Source of the DNA: Paenibacillus methanolicus
GTDB lineage: Bacteria > Bacillota > Bacilli > Paenibacillales > Paenibacillaceae
Length of the DNA: 64,000 bases
Assembly (NCBI RefSeq): GCF_008124765.1
Contig: NZ_VNHS01000001.1
Location: forward strand, 310,001-374,000
Reading direction: 5' to 3'
Position numbers and translations under genes: made by a program. Below the pieces are notes generated by a model. It had not been told where the DNA came from. It did no database searches and saw only the letters and a program-made list of their open reading frames with translations. Positions 34,718 to 43,811 of the stretch are shown here, in pieces; position 1 is the stretch's first letter; each line of letters opens with the position of its first letter.

Positions 34718-36457
34718 ATGGGAAGAACGAAATGGCGGAATGCTGCAATCGCTTCATGCTTGTTATGGGTGTCGATAACGAGTTTCCTGACGGGAAAGCC
34801 GGCGGCAGCCCTCGAGGAACCGACGGCGGCAATCGACGCCGCGGATGTTCAGGCATCGGCAGCCGCTCCATTGGCGATCTATCCGCGGCCGTCGATCTAC
34901 AGCGCCTCATCCGCCTACGCGCTTAAGGCGAACGGCACGAGCGTGCCCGTCATCAGTTATGCCCAATACGATTACGCGCATTTCTCCGCGGCCGGTCCGA
35001 TCGCCCTCGAGGTGACGGCGCTCGGCCAGTCGGCGATTAACGAGTACGGCATTAGTCCGAGGAAACTGAACTTGGCCGCGACCAAGAGCGGCAATTCGCT
35101 TACGTTCACGCTGACCAAAGACGAATACCTGATCGTGAAGATCGACGACAAGAAGGAGCTTGTCATCGCGGTCGATCCGCCGGAGGCGAATCCGCCCGCG
35201 GCGTCGGGCGCCGGCATTTATAACGTCGCGGCAAGCCCGTATCTAGCCGACGCGACGGGAGCGGCGCACGCAACGGCCGCGATCCAGCGAGCGATCGACG
35301 ACGCATACGCGTATGCGGGCGGGCAAGGGATCGTCTATGTGCCAAGAGGCGTGTATAAGGTCGGCAATCTGGAGCTTAAAAGCGACGTCGCCATGTATCT
35401 GGAGGGTGGCGCCGTATTCCGGTTTACCGGCATCCCGCAAGATTATACGGCGCATTGGCATAAGGACTCGCAAGACCGCGACATCACCTGGTGGATTTAC
35501 ACCAAACCGGGTTCGTCGAACATCAAGCTGTACGGTAGGGGCACGCTGGACGGCAACGGCAAATACGCGGCCGATACGCACGATTTCGGCAACAACATTC
35601 TCGTTCCGATCGGCGTCTCCCATTTTACGTTCGAGGGGCTCGTCGTCCGCGATTCCGCCTCGTGGGCGGTCACGCCGGCCCGCTCCGATCATCTGACGTT
35701 CACGAACATGAAACTGCTGAACCGGCTCGACATGGGCGAGAACGACGGCATCGACGTCAACGAATCGCAGGACGTCGTCGTGACGAACGCGATCGGCATC
35801 GCGCTCGACGACCCGTTCTCGACGAAAACATGGGATCAAACGGTGGACATCAGCTTAAGCTGGCCGGGCGCGCCGGAGTCGAACGAGCGCATCGTCTTCG
35901 ACGATCTGCTCGCCTGGACGTATTGCTACGCGTTCAAGGTTGGCCAAGGCATGCGTCAGAACCAACGGGATATTACATACCGCAACGGCGTGATCTACAA
36001 CGCGTCGGTCGGCTTCGGCATCGATCACAAATACGGGGCCGGGACGCTTGCGAACGTCACGTTCGAGAACATCGACGTCGAGCGCATCGGCACGTGGCTC
36101 GGTCCGCTTCGGAGCTGGTCGGACTTCGTGATCGCGGCGGCCGACGGCTTCGGCGGCGGACCGATCGACGGGCTGACGGTGCGGAACGTGAACGTGCGGG
36201 ATAAGGGGCAGAGCGCCGCCCGGCTGCGGGGCTACAGCGGCACGGCGATGATTCGCGGCATCACGCTCGACCGCATCTATATGCCGGGGAGCGCGAATCC
36301 GGCGCAGACGATGGCCGACATGAATCTAATTAACCGCGCGTTCCATGCGCCGGTCACGATTCTCCCCGTTCAGGCGCCGGAGCCGGTGCAGCGGTTCAAT
36401 CTCGCGGCCGGGAAGCAGGCGACGGCCTCCTCGTCCAGAGCAGCGCCGGGATTGTAG
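34718..36457 (+). CDS. Secreted beta-helix glycoside hydrolase (GH28/pectate lyase-like), cut short by an amber codon
   Basis: This 579-residue product starts with a signal peptide (ending near AAALEE, about residue 29-30), then a linker domain and a right-handed parallel beta-helix from about residue 170 (AIQRAIDDAYAYAGGQGIVY, LEGGAVFRFTG, then repeated coils such as FTFEGLVVRDSASWAV, ENDGIDVNESQDVVV). It resembles GH28/GH49-type polygalacturonases or dextranases. An in-frame TAG at 36455-36457 stops it at the start of an F5/8 type C domain, and the same frame continues without a shift to 38050. The ribosome-binding site is AAAGGCGGG. The helix itself is whole, so the product may still be active without its binding modules. 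Confidence 0.82.
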   Translation: MGRTKWRNAAIASCLLWVSITSFLTGKPAAALEEPTAAIDAADVQASAAAPLAIYPRPSIYSASSAYALKANGTSVPVISYAQYDYAHFSAAGPIALEVTALGQSAINEYGISPRKLNLAATKSGNSLTFTLTKDEYLIVKIDDKKELVIAVDPPEANPPAASGAGIYNVAASPYLADATGAAHATAAIQRAIDDAYAYAGGQGIVYVPRGVYKVGNLELKSDVAMYLEGGAVFRFTGIPQDYTAHWHKDSQDRDITWWIYTKPGSSNIKLYGRGTLDGNGKYAADTHDFGNNILVPIGVSHFTFEGLVVRDSASWAVTPARSDHLTFTNMKLLNRLDMGENDGIDVNESQDVVVTNAIGIALDDPFSTKTWDQTVDISLSWPGAPESNERIVFDDLLAWTYCYAFKVGQGMRQNQRDITYRNGVIYNASVGFGIDHKYGAGTLANVTFENIDVERIGTWLGPLRSWSDFVIAAADGFGGGPIDGLTVRNVNVRDKGQSAARLRGYSGTAMIRGITLDRIYMPGSANPAQTMADMNLINRAFHAPVTILPVQAPEPVQRFNLAAGKQATASSSRAAPGL

Positions 36458-38050
36458 GTCGACGGCAATTTATCGACGCGGTGGGGCTCGAACTATACGG
36501 ATAACGAGTGGTTTGCCGTCGATCTCGGCGCCTCCGCGCGCATTGATCAACTGAAGATATACTGGGAAGCGGCGTATGGCAAAAGCTATGCGATCGAGGT
36601 GTCCGCGAACGGATCCGATTGGACGACGGCGTACGCCACGACGACCGGCGACGGCGGCGTGGACGACATCGATTTCGCGCCGACGAATGCCCGTTTCGTC
36701 CGCATGAAAGGCAGCCAGAGGGGCTCGATCTACGGGTATTCGATTTGGGAGCTGGAAATTTACGGCGAGACCGGCAATTTGGCGGCGGGAGCGGCCGTGT
36801 CCGGCACGAGCTCCGTCGAGAATAGCAACTGGTCGGCGGCCAGAGCGGTCGACGGGCAGCGGAATTCCGTGACCGGATCGATGGGCTGGACGAGTAACAA
36901 CAATTTGACGGTCAATCACGCCGAGGCGGTCACGCTCGATTTGCGCGGACTGAAGACGATCGGCCAGGTCGATCTGTACCCGCGCAACGACGCGGGGAAC
37001 GTCGGCCAGAATTTCCCCGTCGATTTCGCGATCCGAACCTCGGCGGACGGTGTGAATTGGACGACGGTCCAGACGGTCGCGAATTACGCGCAGCCGGGCA
37101 ATGCCGTGCAGCGATTCGTATTCCCGGCCGTAAGCGCGCAGTGGGTCGCGATCGAAGGGACGAAGCTTCGCGCGAATCCGACCGACGCCAACCGGTACCG
37201 AATGGCGTTCGCCGAGATCGAGGCGTACGGAGACGCGGACCGGTCGGCCCCGGTAACGTCCGTCGAAGTGCGGGGAACCGAAGGGAAGGCAGGGTGGTAC
37301 GTGTCGAACCCGGAGCTCGTCTTGAACGCGGCGGACGATCTGGCCGGCGTGAAGGAGACGCGGGTGAAAATCGGGGATGACGAATGGGCTGCATATAAAG
37401 ACCCGCTCAGACTGGAAGACGGCGTCCATGACATCCGCTATTTCAGCATCGATGCGTCCGGGAACGCGGAAGAAGCGAAGCGATTGTCGGTCTCCGTCGA
37501 TTCCGCGCCGCCTTCGCTTGCGGGCGAAGTCGCTCCGCGCAAGGACGAGCTCGGCGGTGAATTCACCGCCAGCGCGCATGCCGCCGATCCGCTCTCGGGC
37601 ATCGCCGTAGCCGAATGCGAGCAGCCGGACCCGTTCACCCCCGGCTTCCAACGCGTCCTCTGCCGGGCGGAAGATCAGGCGGGCAATGTGTCGGAGACGC
37701 AAGCCGCCTATCAGGTCGTCTATCCGTTCGGCGGGTTTCTGCCGCCGCTCCGGGATGAAGGCGAGCCGCGACGCGCGATAGCCGGGCGGGCCATTCCGGT
37801 CGCATTCAGCCTTGGCGGCGATCGCGGGCTCGGCATCTTGGCCGATGGGTATCCGGTTTCCTTCGACCCGGCACAATCTGAACCTGAACCGGTGTCGATT
37901 GACGTCAACGGGCAGTTAACCTATGACGCGAAGGAAGAACGGTACGGCTTGGTATGGAAGACCGACCGCGCTTGGAGCGGCACGACCAGGAGGTTGACGA
38001 TAAGGTTGATCGATGGCAGCGAGCACGCGATCGACGTCGCGTTCAACTAG
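36458..38050 (+). pseudogene. C-terminal binding modules cut off by the amber codon (F5/8C domains, Ig-like, PxKF)
   Basis: The reading frame continues directly from the beta-helix gene. Immediately after the stop codon it reads VDGNLSTRWGSN, the core of a discoidin (F5/8 type C) domain. A second F5/8C-like domain covers about 36776-37235 (NLAAGAAVSGTSSV to AEIEAYG). An Ig-like region follows (YVSNPELVLNAADDLAGVKE), then a C-terminal PxKF-type domain (AIPVAFSLGGDRGLGILADG in part). These modules would attach the enzyme to polysaccharide. The segment has no ribosome-binding site or own start and would be made only by readthrough. A GTG at 36599 exists in frame but lacks support. Confidence 0.8.
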
Positions 38051-38088
38051 CCTCGTCTAAGCGATGCATTTGGAATAACGGCCGATAT

Positions 38089-38130
38089 AAAGAGAGACAT
38101 GGAACGCAACAGGCGTTACATGTCTCTTTG
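38089..38130 (+). terminator. Strong terminator hairpin
   Basis: AGAGACATG pairs with CATGTCTCT, and inside it AACGC pairs with GCGTT across one mismatch around the loop AACAG. TTTG follows. It ends the long carbohydrate operon. Confidence 0.8.
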
Positions 38131-38228
38131 CCGTACGCCATGATTCTAATTTCGATAGATAGCAAGCTGTTGAAGGTAAGCTAAGCAAAACTAACGTCAA
38201 GCCCTTATCGTATGTTTCATAAATTCGA

Positions 38229-38253
38229 AAATGATACTTATAGTCCGTCGACT
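38229..38253 (+). repeat. 25-bp motif shared with the P450 promoter region (copy 1)
   Basis: These 25 bases (core GATACTTATAGTCC) are identical to 52075-52099. This copy lies 68 bases before the XRE regulator gene. A shared operator for the XRE protein is the simplest explanation. Confidence 0.6.
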
Positions 38254-38321
38254 TTGCCGCGCGATCCGGATTATGATGAACGTACGGCATTGAACAACGC
38301 GTACAGAAGGATGTTGGCCAG

Positions 38322-38999
38322 ATGAACATTTTGGAGGATTTCGGCTTGCGGCTGAAGGAGCTTCGGCTGCGCACGAACATGTCGCAGGATATGCTGGCCG
38401 CCCGATCCGGACTGGACCGCACGTACATCGGCGGAGTGGAGCGCGGCGTTCGCAATATATCGCTCAAGAATATCGAGATTCTATGCAACACGCTCGATAT
38501 CGACATTAGTTATTTTTTCGACCACGAACGGTTCTCGCTCCATTCGGCTCATCTGAAGAGCGAGCTGGAGCGACCGTTCCGAGACCGATTCAACTACCGC
38601 GTTTTGGAGGCGGACAACCTCATTGCTTGGCAGGTGACCGGCGCGCTGAGTCTGGACGAAATCAAGCGCATTTCGGTGGATTTGAAAGCGGAATGCCTGA
38701 AGCTTGCGGCCGGCAAAGTCAAGCTGCTGGTCGATAACCGTCGCATGATGATCAACGGTCAGCCCATCGTATTCCAGCACGAAATAACGGACAAGTGGGA
38801 GGAGCTGCAGCGATGGTTCTTGCCTCATTGCGAGCAAGTCCTCGTGCTGTGCAATTCCAAACTCATGCATAACCAGATGAATCGGCTCGCGAATCGCAGC
38901 GGCATCATCAAGGTGCAAAGCAGCCTGTTCGCGGAAGGCGAAGCCTGGCGTACCGAGGAGCGCGACCCGCTGCATTGGTTTGAGCAGGCCGTGCTTTAA
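38322..38999 (+). CDS. XRE family transcriptional regulator with extra C-terminal domain
   Basis: This 225-residue protein has a Cro/CI helix-turn-helix at residues 7-62 (LRLKELRLRTNMSQDMLAARSGL in part, then RTYIGGVERGVRNISLKNI). The C-terminal 140 residues form an alpha/beta region (NLIAWQVTGALSLDEIKRIS, VKLLVDNRRMMINGQ) that looks like a STAS- or SpoIIAA-like fold. Such a fusion could sense a ligand or partner protein. The start at 38322 has only a weak upstream site (AAGGATG, 12 bases away). It is monocistronic. The 25-bp motif in its promoter recurs before the P450 gene, suggesting self-regulation and control of P450. Confidence 0.87.
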   Translation: MNILEDFGLRLKELRLRTNMSQDMLAARSGLDRTYIGGVERGVRNISLKNIEILCNTLDIDISYFFDHERFSLHSAHLKSELERPFRDRFNYRVLEADNLIAWQVTGALSLDEIKRISVDLKAECLKLAAGKVKLLVDNRRMMINGQPIVFQHEITDKWEELQRWFLPHCEQVLVLCNSKLMHNQMNRLANRSGIIKVQSSLFAEGEAWRTEERDPLHWFEQAVL

Positions 39000-39202
39000 T
39001 CGCGGCCACCGCCGCCCGACAAGCTACTTAAGGAGGTGTTGCATTCCCAAGCTGTCTCGGATTGGTTTGGTTTGGGGCTCTTCACGTTACAAACTCGCAG
39101 ATTAGCATCGTTGTGAAGCCGCTTTGTCTCTCCTTCCGATTCTTGGGATTGTTGCCTCGCCGGGAATCAAGCTAAACCTCGCAAAATCGCGCCTCGATAG
39201 AG

Positions 39203-39240
39203 AACGCCGTTTCCCGCCACGGGTAAACGGCGTTTTTTCC
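39203..39240 (+). terminator. Rho-independent terminator
   Basis: AACGCCGTTT pairs with AAACGGCGTT around a 12-base loop, followed by TTTTCC. It lies in the 403-bp gap between the XRE and GH43 genes. The other bases of the gap include AAGGAGG at 39030-39036 with no convincing gene after it. Confidence 0.82.
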
Positions 39241-39402
39241 ATACTCCTTGCGAATACGTCCTAAATTCTGCCGAATATACACGTAAATATGTCCACGTTT
39301 CCAACGAAATGTCTGTATGTTGCGTTATGCCTATACGCTATTATTTTTTGTAAGCCCTTACATGCGAGGGGCGACAATCACCTGATCAAGGAGCGTGGAG
39401 TA

Positions 39403-40440
39403 ATGAAATGGTTTAAGGCTTGGCTGATGGCAATCGTTGTTTTTGCCGTCATCCCGATTAGTACCGCGACCGCCGCGGGAACGTATATTATGGATGGCGC
39501 GGACCCGAGCATCTTGCGGCAAGACGGGATCTATTATTCGGTTCAGTCCGACAACAACGGCATTCATCTTCGCAAATCGAGCACATTGACGGGATTGGGG
39601 AGCTTCAGCGCGCAAACGACGGTATGGTGGAGGGCGGCCGACTTGCAGCAAATTTGGGCGCCGGAAATCGCGAAGATTAACAACGAGTATTGGATCTTCT
39701 TCGCGGCTTCGCCGGGAGCGGCGAACGAATCGTTCGAAGCGTTGAACGCCAAACACCGGACTTATGCGCTGAAAGCCGCCAATCCCGCAGGTCCTTACAC
39801 GTACATGGGCAAAGTGAATCTGCCGGACGATCGATGGTCGATCGACGCGACGTTCGTTTCCTACAATTACAAACACTATCTCGTCTGGTCCGGATGGGCG
39901 GGAACGACCGATGGCGAGCAAAATATTTATATCGCCGAGGTCGACGTCAACAACCCGATGGTTATGCGGTCCGGACGCGCGATCGTATCGCAGCCGCGCG
40001 AAGCATGGGAACGGAAAGACGTGAATCCGTCCGCATATGTCAACGAAGGCCCGCAGCCGATCGTCAAAGACGGCCGTCTGCTTATCGCCTTCTCCGCCAA
40101 CGGCAGTTGGGGCAGCAATTATTGCTTGGGCTACGTCCGACTCAAAGCAAACGGCGATCCGTTGAACGTCACGCACTACGCGAAGTCGGATAGCTGCAAG
40201 TTCCAAACGAGCAGCGGCGTTATCGGACCGGGCCATCACAGCTGGATATTGGACGGCTTGAGCGGGACGAACCAGATCGCCTATCACGGCGTTCCAGCGA
40301 GTCAAGCGAATACCGGAGGCGACTGGTGGGCGAAGCGCGATATCCTGTATAAGGGCATCAGTTGGCAAACGCAGGACATGTGGCATTCCTGGGAAAATCG
40401 CTGGGACAGCGGACCGGTTCCGATTTTCGGAGAGCCTTGA
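39403..40440 (+). CDS. Secreted GH43 family glycoside hydrolase (arabinanase/xylosidase-like)
   Basis: This 345-residue protein has a signal peptide cut after about residue 25 (STATAA). The five-bladed propeller fold of GH43 is supported by the three expected acidic residues: Asp34 in MDGADPSILR (general base), Asp148 in WSIDATFV (pKa modulator) and Glu215 in NEGPQPIV (acid). The N-terminus of the mature part begins directly with the catalytic blade, and no binding module is attached. It would release arabinose or xylose from plant polysaccharide outside the cell. The start at 39403 follows AAGGAG at nine-base spacing; the longer frame from 39289 lacks a signal. Confidence 0.9.
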   Translation: MKWFKAWLMAIVVFAVIPISTATAAGTYIMDGADPSILRQDGIYYSVQSDNNGIHLRKSSTLTGLGSFSAQTTVWWRAADLQQIWAPEIAKINNEYWIFFAASPGAANESFEALNAKHRTYALKAANPAGPYTYMGKVNLPDDRWSIDATFVSYNYKHYLVWSGWAGTTDGEQNIYIAEVDVNNPMVMRSGRAIVSQPREAWERKDVNPSAYVNEGPQPIVKDGRLLIAFSANGSWGSNYCLGYVRLKANGDPLNVTHYAKSDSCKFQTSSGVIGPGHHSWILDGLSGTNQIAYHGVPASQANTGGDWWAKRDILYKGISWQTQDMWHSWENRWDSGPVPIFGEP

Positions 40441-40457
40441 TTGCATGGCATGGCAAA

Positions 40458-40500
40458 ATGGCGTCACAGGGTCATCTCCCTGCGGCGCCGTTCGTTTTTC
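40458..40500 (+). terminator. Terminator hairpin after the GH43 gene (repeat family with 63726-63762)
   Basis: ATGGCG...CAGGG pairs with CCCTG...CGCC, followed by GTTCGTTTTTC. The right arm TCCCTGCGGCGCCGT is identical, over 15 bases, to the hairpin at 63748-63762. Confidence 0.65.
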
Positions 40501-40563
40501 GGCATTAGACCCGTAATTGCGGGAAGATGAACGAATACATGCCCAATCTAATATGAAGTCAGC

Positions 40564-40600
40564 AACCGTATGGCGAGGAACACGCTCCATGCGGTTTTTT
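40564..40600 (+). terminator. Second terminator after the GH43 gene
   Basis: AACCGTATGG pairs with CCATGCGGTT (one wobble) around a 13-base loop and is followed by TTTTTT. Confidence 0.75.
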
Positions 40601-40668
40601 CGTTTAGTTGAATGACGCATAATCGAAAAGCACTGCTTCTCCCATGAAAAAAGCGCTAAGCAGCAGGC

Positions 40669-40698
40669 TGTTACGGTGTGAAGTCTCCGTGCTAGAAT
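40669..40698 (+). promoter_or_regulatory. Possible promoter for kinase-regulator pair 3
   Basis: TGTTAC (40669-40674) and an extended -10 TGCTAGAAT (TAGAAT at 40693-40698) are 18 bases apart, 36 bases before the kinase start codon. Confidence 0.35.
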
Positions 40699-40734
40699 GG
40701 GAAGAAAACGCTTACGAAAGGCGCGGATGGCACC

Positions 40735-42552
40735 ATGCGGCTACTACGCTTCACGAACGGTATTAGCGTCACGACCAAATTCGTCGCGATTTTCGTGTCG
40801 ATTGTGACGTTGTCGCTGGTCGTGACCGGCTTCATGCTATACGTCCAGGCGACGCGCTCCACGACCCAGCAGGCGCAGACCGTCATGGAACAAAATTTGC
40901 TGCAAATCAAGGACAGCATCGAGGAGAAAATCCAACTGGTCGAGAATTTATCGCAAATTATCGCCTTCGATACCCGAATTCAGACGTTCCTCGGCAGCGT
41001 CTTCATGAACGAGCCGTTCCAGCTGGAGGATTACCGGTCGACGATCTCCCCGATTCTGGAGAACATCATGCGCCAGAATAACGCGATCCACTCCGCGCGA
41101 ATTTACATGGCGAACGAAACGATTCCGGAGCTGTACGACGGCTTCTACCATCTGAGCCGCATCGCCGGCGACGACGCCTACAAGCCATTCATGGGGGATC
41201 GCAAAACGCAAACCGCGTGGAGCGGACTTCGGAAAGAGCAGGCGATGACCGCGCGGTTCGGGGTGGCGGGCAACGAGGACGTCTTCGCGTACGACCGGAA
41301 AATTTTCTCGTCCCGCTACGTCAACATGGCCGCGCTGCTCGAAATCGAAGTCAAGCGGGACATGCTCTTCGAAGCGTTGAAGGAGCCGGTCTCCGAAGGC
41401 TTCGGCCGCGTGCTCGTAATGGACGGGAAGGGTAAAATCGTATCCAACTTCGAACCGGCGCTGTATATGAAAAACATCGCCGAAATCGGGATCGGCGCGC
41501 TTCCGGAAGGACGCGAATGGAACGAAATCCGAAAGGTTGAGGGCGAACGCGCGATTGTCATTTCGCAGCCGCTCGACGACATCGGACTGCGGCTAGTCGG
41601 CGTGTATCCGATTCGCCATTTCAACGACAAAGTCACCTCTTCGCTTAAAATGATGGTGCTCATTCTGTTCATCGCCCTGCTGTCCCTGAGCCTGCTGGTC
41701 TACTTCGTGACGACGAAGCTGCTGTCCCGCATGAAGCTGCTGCTGCGCGCGATGAAGAAGGTGAGGGAAGGCTCGCTCGACGTCTCCGTGCCCGTCGCCT
41801 CGAACGACGAATTCTCGCAGATGGCGATCAGCTTCAACCATATGACCGGCCGCATCCACGAGCTGGTAGAGAAGGTGTACAAGATCGAGATCATGGAGAA
41901 GGAAGCGGAGCTGCGGGCGCTGGAGTCGCAGATCAATCCGCATTTTCTGTACAACACGCTCGCGACGATTTCCTGGGCGGCCCGCAAGGCAGAAGCGCCG
42001 GAGATTACGCAAATCTCGAACGCCTTGGCGAAATTTTACCGACTGGTGCTGAACAAGGGCAGCTCGGAGTCGACGATCGGCGGGGAGATCGAGATGGTGA
42101 AGGCGTACTTGCAAATCCAGAAGTTCCGGTTCGAGGACCGGTTCGACGTCGTATACGAGCTGGATGAGCGGACGTTCGGCTGCCGGGCGGCCAAAAACAT
42201 CGTGCAGCCGCTCGTGGAGAACGCGCTTGCGCACGGCATCGAGCCGAAGCGCGAGCACGGCACCTTGATCATCAAGACCGGGTTCGAAGCAGGAAGGCCG
42301 TTCATTCAAGTGATCGACGACGGGGTCGGCATGAGCGCGGAGCGGCTTGCGGCGATTAACGGCGACATGTTCGAATCGAGCGGAAGCGGCTATGCGATCC
42401 GCAATATCCGGCAGCGGTTGGCTGCTTATTATGGGGATCGTCACCGGTTCGAGCTCTACAGCCGACAAGGGATTGGCACGGTGGTGACGGTGCGAATGCC
42501 GCAAGAAGAAGAGGGGGATGCGAATGCTGCGGATGCTGATCGTGGAAGATGA
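40735..42552 (+). CDS. YesM-type sensor histidine kinase (pair 3)
   Basis: This 605-residue membrane kinase has membrane segments at about residues 16-38 and 300-322, a large extracellular sensor between them, HAMP (about 322-375), a His_kinase domain with His403 (QINPHFLYNTLATISW) and an ATPase domain (QPLVENALAHGI, DDGVGM). Its N-motif and short tail are typical of kinases that control LplB/YtcP-type importers. The start follows GAAAGGCG. It overlaps the regulator gene by about 29 bases. The likely output is importer 3, which begins more than 1 kb away beyond a repeat-rich gap. Confidence 0.93.
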   Translation: MRLLRFTNGISVTTKFVAIFVSIVTLSLVVTGFMLYVQATRSTTQQAQTVMEQNLLQIKDSIEEKIQLVENLSQIIAFDTRIQTFLGSVFMNEPFQLEDYRSTISPILENIMRQNNAIHSARIYMANETIPELYDGFYHLSRIAGDDAYKPFMGDRKTQTAWSGLRKEQAMTARFGVAGNEDVFAYDRKIFSSRYVNMAALLEIEVKRDMLFEALKEPVSEGFGRVLVMDGKGKIVSNFEPALYMKNIAEIGIGALPEGREWNEIRKVEGERAIVISQPLDDIGLRLVGVYPIRHFNDKVTSSLKMMVLILFIALLSLSLLVYFVTTKLLSRMKLLLRAMKKVREGSLDVSVPVASNDEFSQMAISFNHMTGRIHELVEKVYKIEIMEKEAELRALESQINPHFLYNTLATISWAARKAEAPEITQISNALAKFYRLVLNKGSSESTIGGEIEMVKAYLQIQKFRFEDRFDVVYELDERTFGCRAAKNIVQPLVENALAHGIEPKREHGTLIIKTGFEAGRPFIQVIDDGVGMSAERLAAINGDMFESSGSGYAIRNIRQRLAAYYGDRHRFELYSRQGIGTVVTVRMPQEEEGDANAADADRGR

Positions 42553-43675
42553 ACGTTGGGAACGGGAAGGTTTAGCCGAGTTCTGGGACTGGAGGGCGTT
42601 CGGGATCGACGCGGTCGATACCGCCGTCGACGGCATCGATGGGTTGGAGAAGGCGCTCTCTCATCCGCCGGATCTCGTGATTACCGACATCCGCATGCCG
42701 GGCATGGACGGTCTCGAGATGGCGAAGCAGTTAAGAGAGCGATTGCCGGACGTGCGGATTATCGTGTTGACCGGGTACGACGACTTCGGCTTCGCGCGGC
42801 AGTCGATCCGGTTCGGCGCGTCGGATTACGTGCTGAAGCCGATTGAGGAGGACGAGCTGCGCAAGACGGTCGAGAAGGTCACGGCGGAATGCAGGCTGCT
42901 TGCGGCGGGGCGGGTACGAGAGCCGGTTCGCGCCGTCCAATGGGCGCTGTTCTACGGATTGAGCGGCGCCATCGGGGAAGAGGCGGAGGAGGAAGCGAAG
43001 CGAGTCTTTGCGCCGAGGGCGGCCGATTTCGCGCGCGCATGCCAGGAGCTGGCAAGGGATATACGCGTTCAAGCGGCCGCCTTCAGACCCGACTTGATCG
43101 ATGCGCGCATCGACGAGTTGTTCGCGCGGTTTCGGGCAGAGCCCGGCGCCGGGCAAGAGCTGACGGTTACGATCGTGAACGCGCTGCTGACGGAGCTGCT
43201 GCTGCTGTCCGGCGAACACGAGCTTCCCGAATCGGTGCGTCCGCACCGGCTCCTCGGTTATGCCGGCTTGGGCGAGATCGAGCAAGCCGTGCGCGTATAT
43301 ATGGCAGATTGGATGCGCCGGATGGAAGAGAAGCGGTTGAACAAGGATGATTTCGTCATCCGCAAGGTGAGCGAGGTCGTAGAGGCGAAGTACGGCTCCT
43401 CCGCGTTAAGCGTGACGATGCTGGCGGAGGCGGCGTTCTTGTCGGCCAACCATCTAGGCGTCGTGTTCAAGAAGGCAACCGGGAAGACGGTACACGAGTA
43501 CATCGCGGAGGTTCGCATGGCGAAGGCCGAGGAGCAGCTTCGGCTGAGCAAACGGAAGGTGGCCCAGATCGCGGCGGAAGTCGGCATCCCGAATACGTCT
43601 TACTTCTGCTCGCTCTTCAAGCAAGCTTACGGCATGACGCCCGGTGAATACCAGGAGCTCATGCAGCGGAGATGA
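42524..43675 (+). CDS. AraC-type response regulator (pair 3)
   Basis: This 383-residue protein has a receiver domain (Asp55 in VITDIRMPGMDG, acidic EDE at 8-10, Lys in VLKPI) and a C-terminal AraC DNA-binding domain (about residues 280-380, LAEAAFLSANHLGVVFKKATGK in part, KVAQIAAEVGIPNTSYFCSLFK in part). The middle is shorter than in pair 2. I prefer the ATG at 42524, seven bases after GAGGGG; the ATG at 42518 is only one base from it. It overlaps the kinase gene and is followed by a long palindrome. Confidence 0.92.
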   Translation: MLRMLIVEDERWEREGLAEFWDWRAFGIDAVDTAVDGIDGLEKALSHPPDLVITDIRMPGMDGLEMAKQLRERLPDVRIIVLTGYDDFGFARQSIRFGASDYVLKPIEEDELRKTVEKVTAECRLLAAGRVREPVRAVQWALFYGLSGAIGEEAEEEAKRVFAPRAADFARACQELARDIRVQAAAFRPDLIDARIDELFARFRAEPGAGQELTVTIVNALLTELLLLSGEHELPESVRPHRLLGYAGLGEIEQAVRVYMADWMRRMEEKRLNKDDFVIRKVSEVVEAKYGSSALSVTMLAEAAFLSANHLGVVFKKATGKTVHEYIAEVRMAKAEEQLRLSKRKVAQIAAEVGIPNTSYFCSLFKQAYGMTPGEYQELMQRR

Positions 43676-43742
43676 ACGCATGAGGGTGATGTCGTACGGG
43701 AACGATGAATCGTCAGAAGCGAGAGCGAGGTTCGCGATGAAC

Positions 43743-43793
43743 GCAACTAGCGGGGCCGGTCGGCATGCCATGCCGACCGGCCCCGCTAGTTGC
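43743..43793. repeat. 51-bp near-perfect palindrome (25-bp arms, 1-base centre), probable bidirectional terminator
   Basis: The left arm 43743-43767 (starting GCAACTAGCGGGGCC) is the exact reverse complement of the right arm 43769-43793. In RNA it would form a stem of about 24 pairs. It lies between the regulator gene and the opposite-strand SGNH hydrolase remnant. The flanks lack long T-tracts (TTCCTT on one side). Confidence 0.85.
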
Positions 43794-43811
43794 TTCCTTG
43801 GCCTGCCGCGG

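Noticed and set aside
36455-36457. Amber codon as a pyrrolysine site
   Set aside because: No pyrrolysine genes are seen, the protein is not a methylamine methyltransferase, and the position is in a binding domain, not an active site.
36470-37876. Long minus-strand open frame (468 codons) opposite the F5/8C modules
   Set aside because: The plus strand encodes recognisable domains; the minus-strand product has shadow-like composition.
38229-38253. The shared 25-bp motif as an ECF sigma promoter (CGTC at its end)
   Set aside because: The candidate -35 (TGATAC) is only eight bases from CGTC, far too close for an ECF promoter.
39026-39110. AAGGAGG followed by a possible 20-25 residue peptide after the XRE gene
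   Set aside because: The only in-frame starts are a TTG too close to the ribosome-binding site or a rare ATT; no conservation can be judged.
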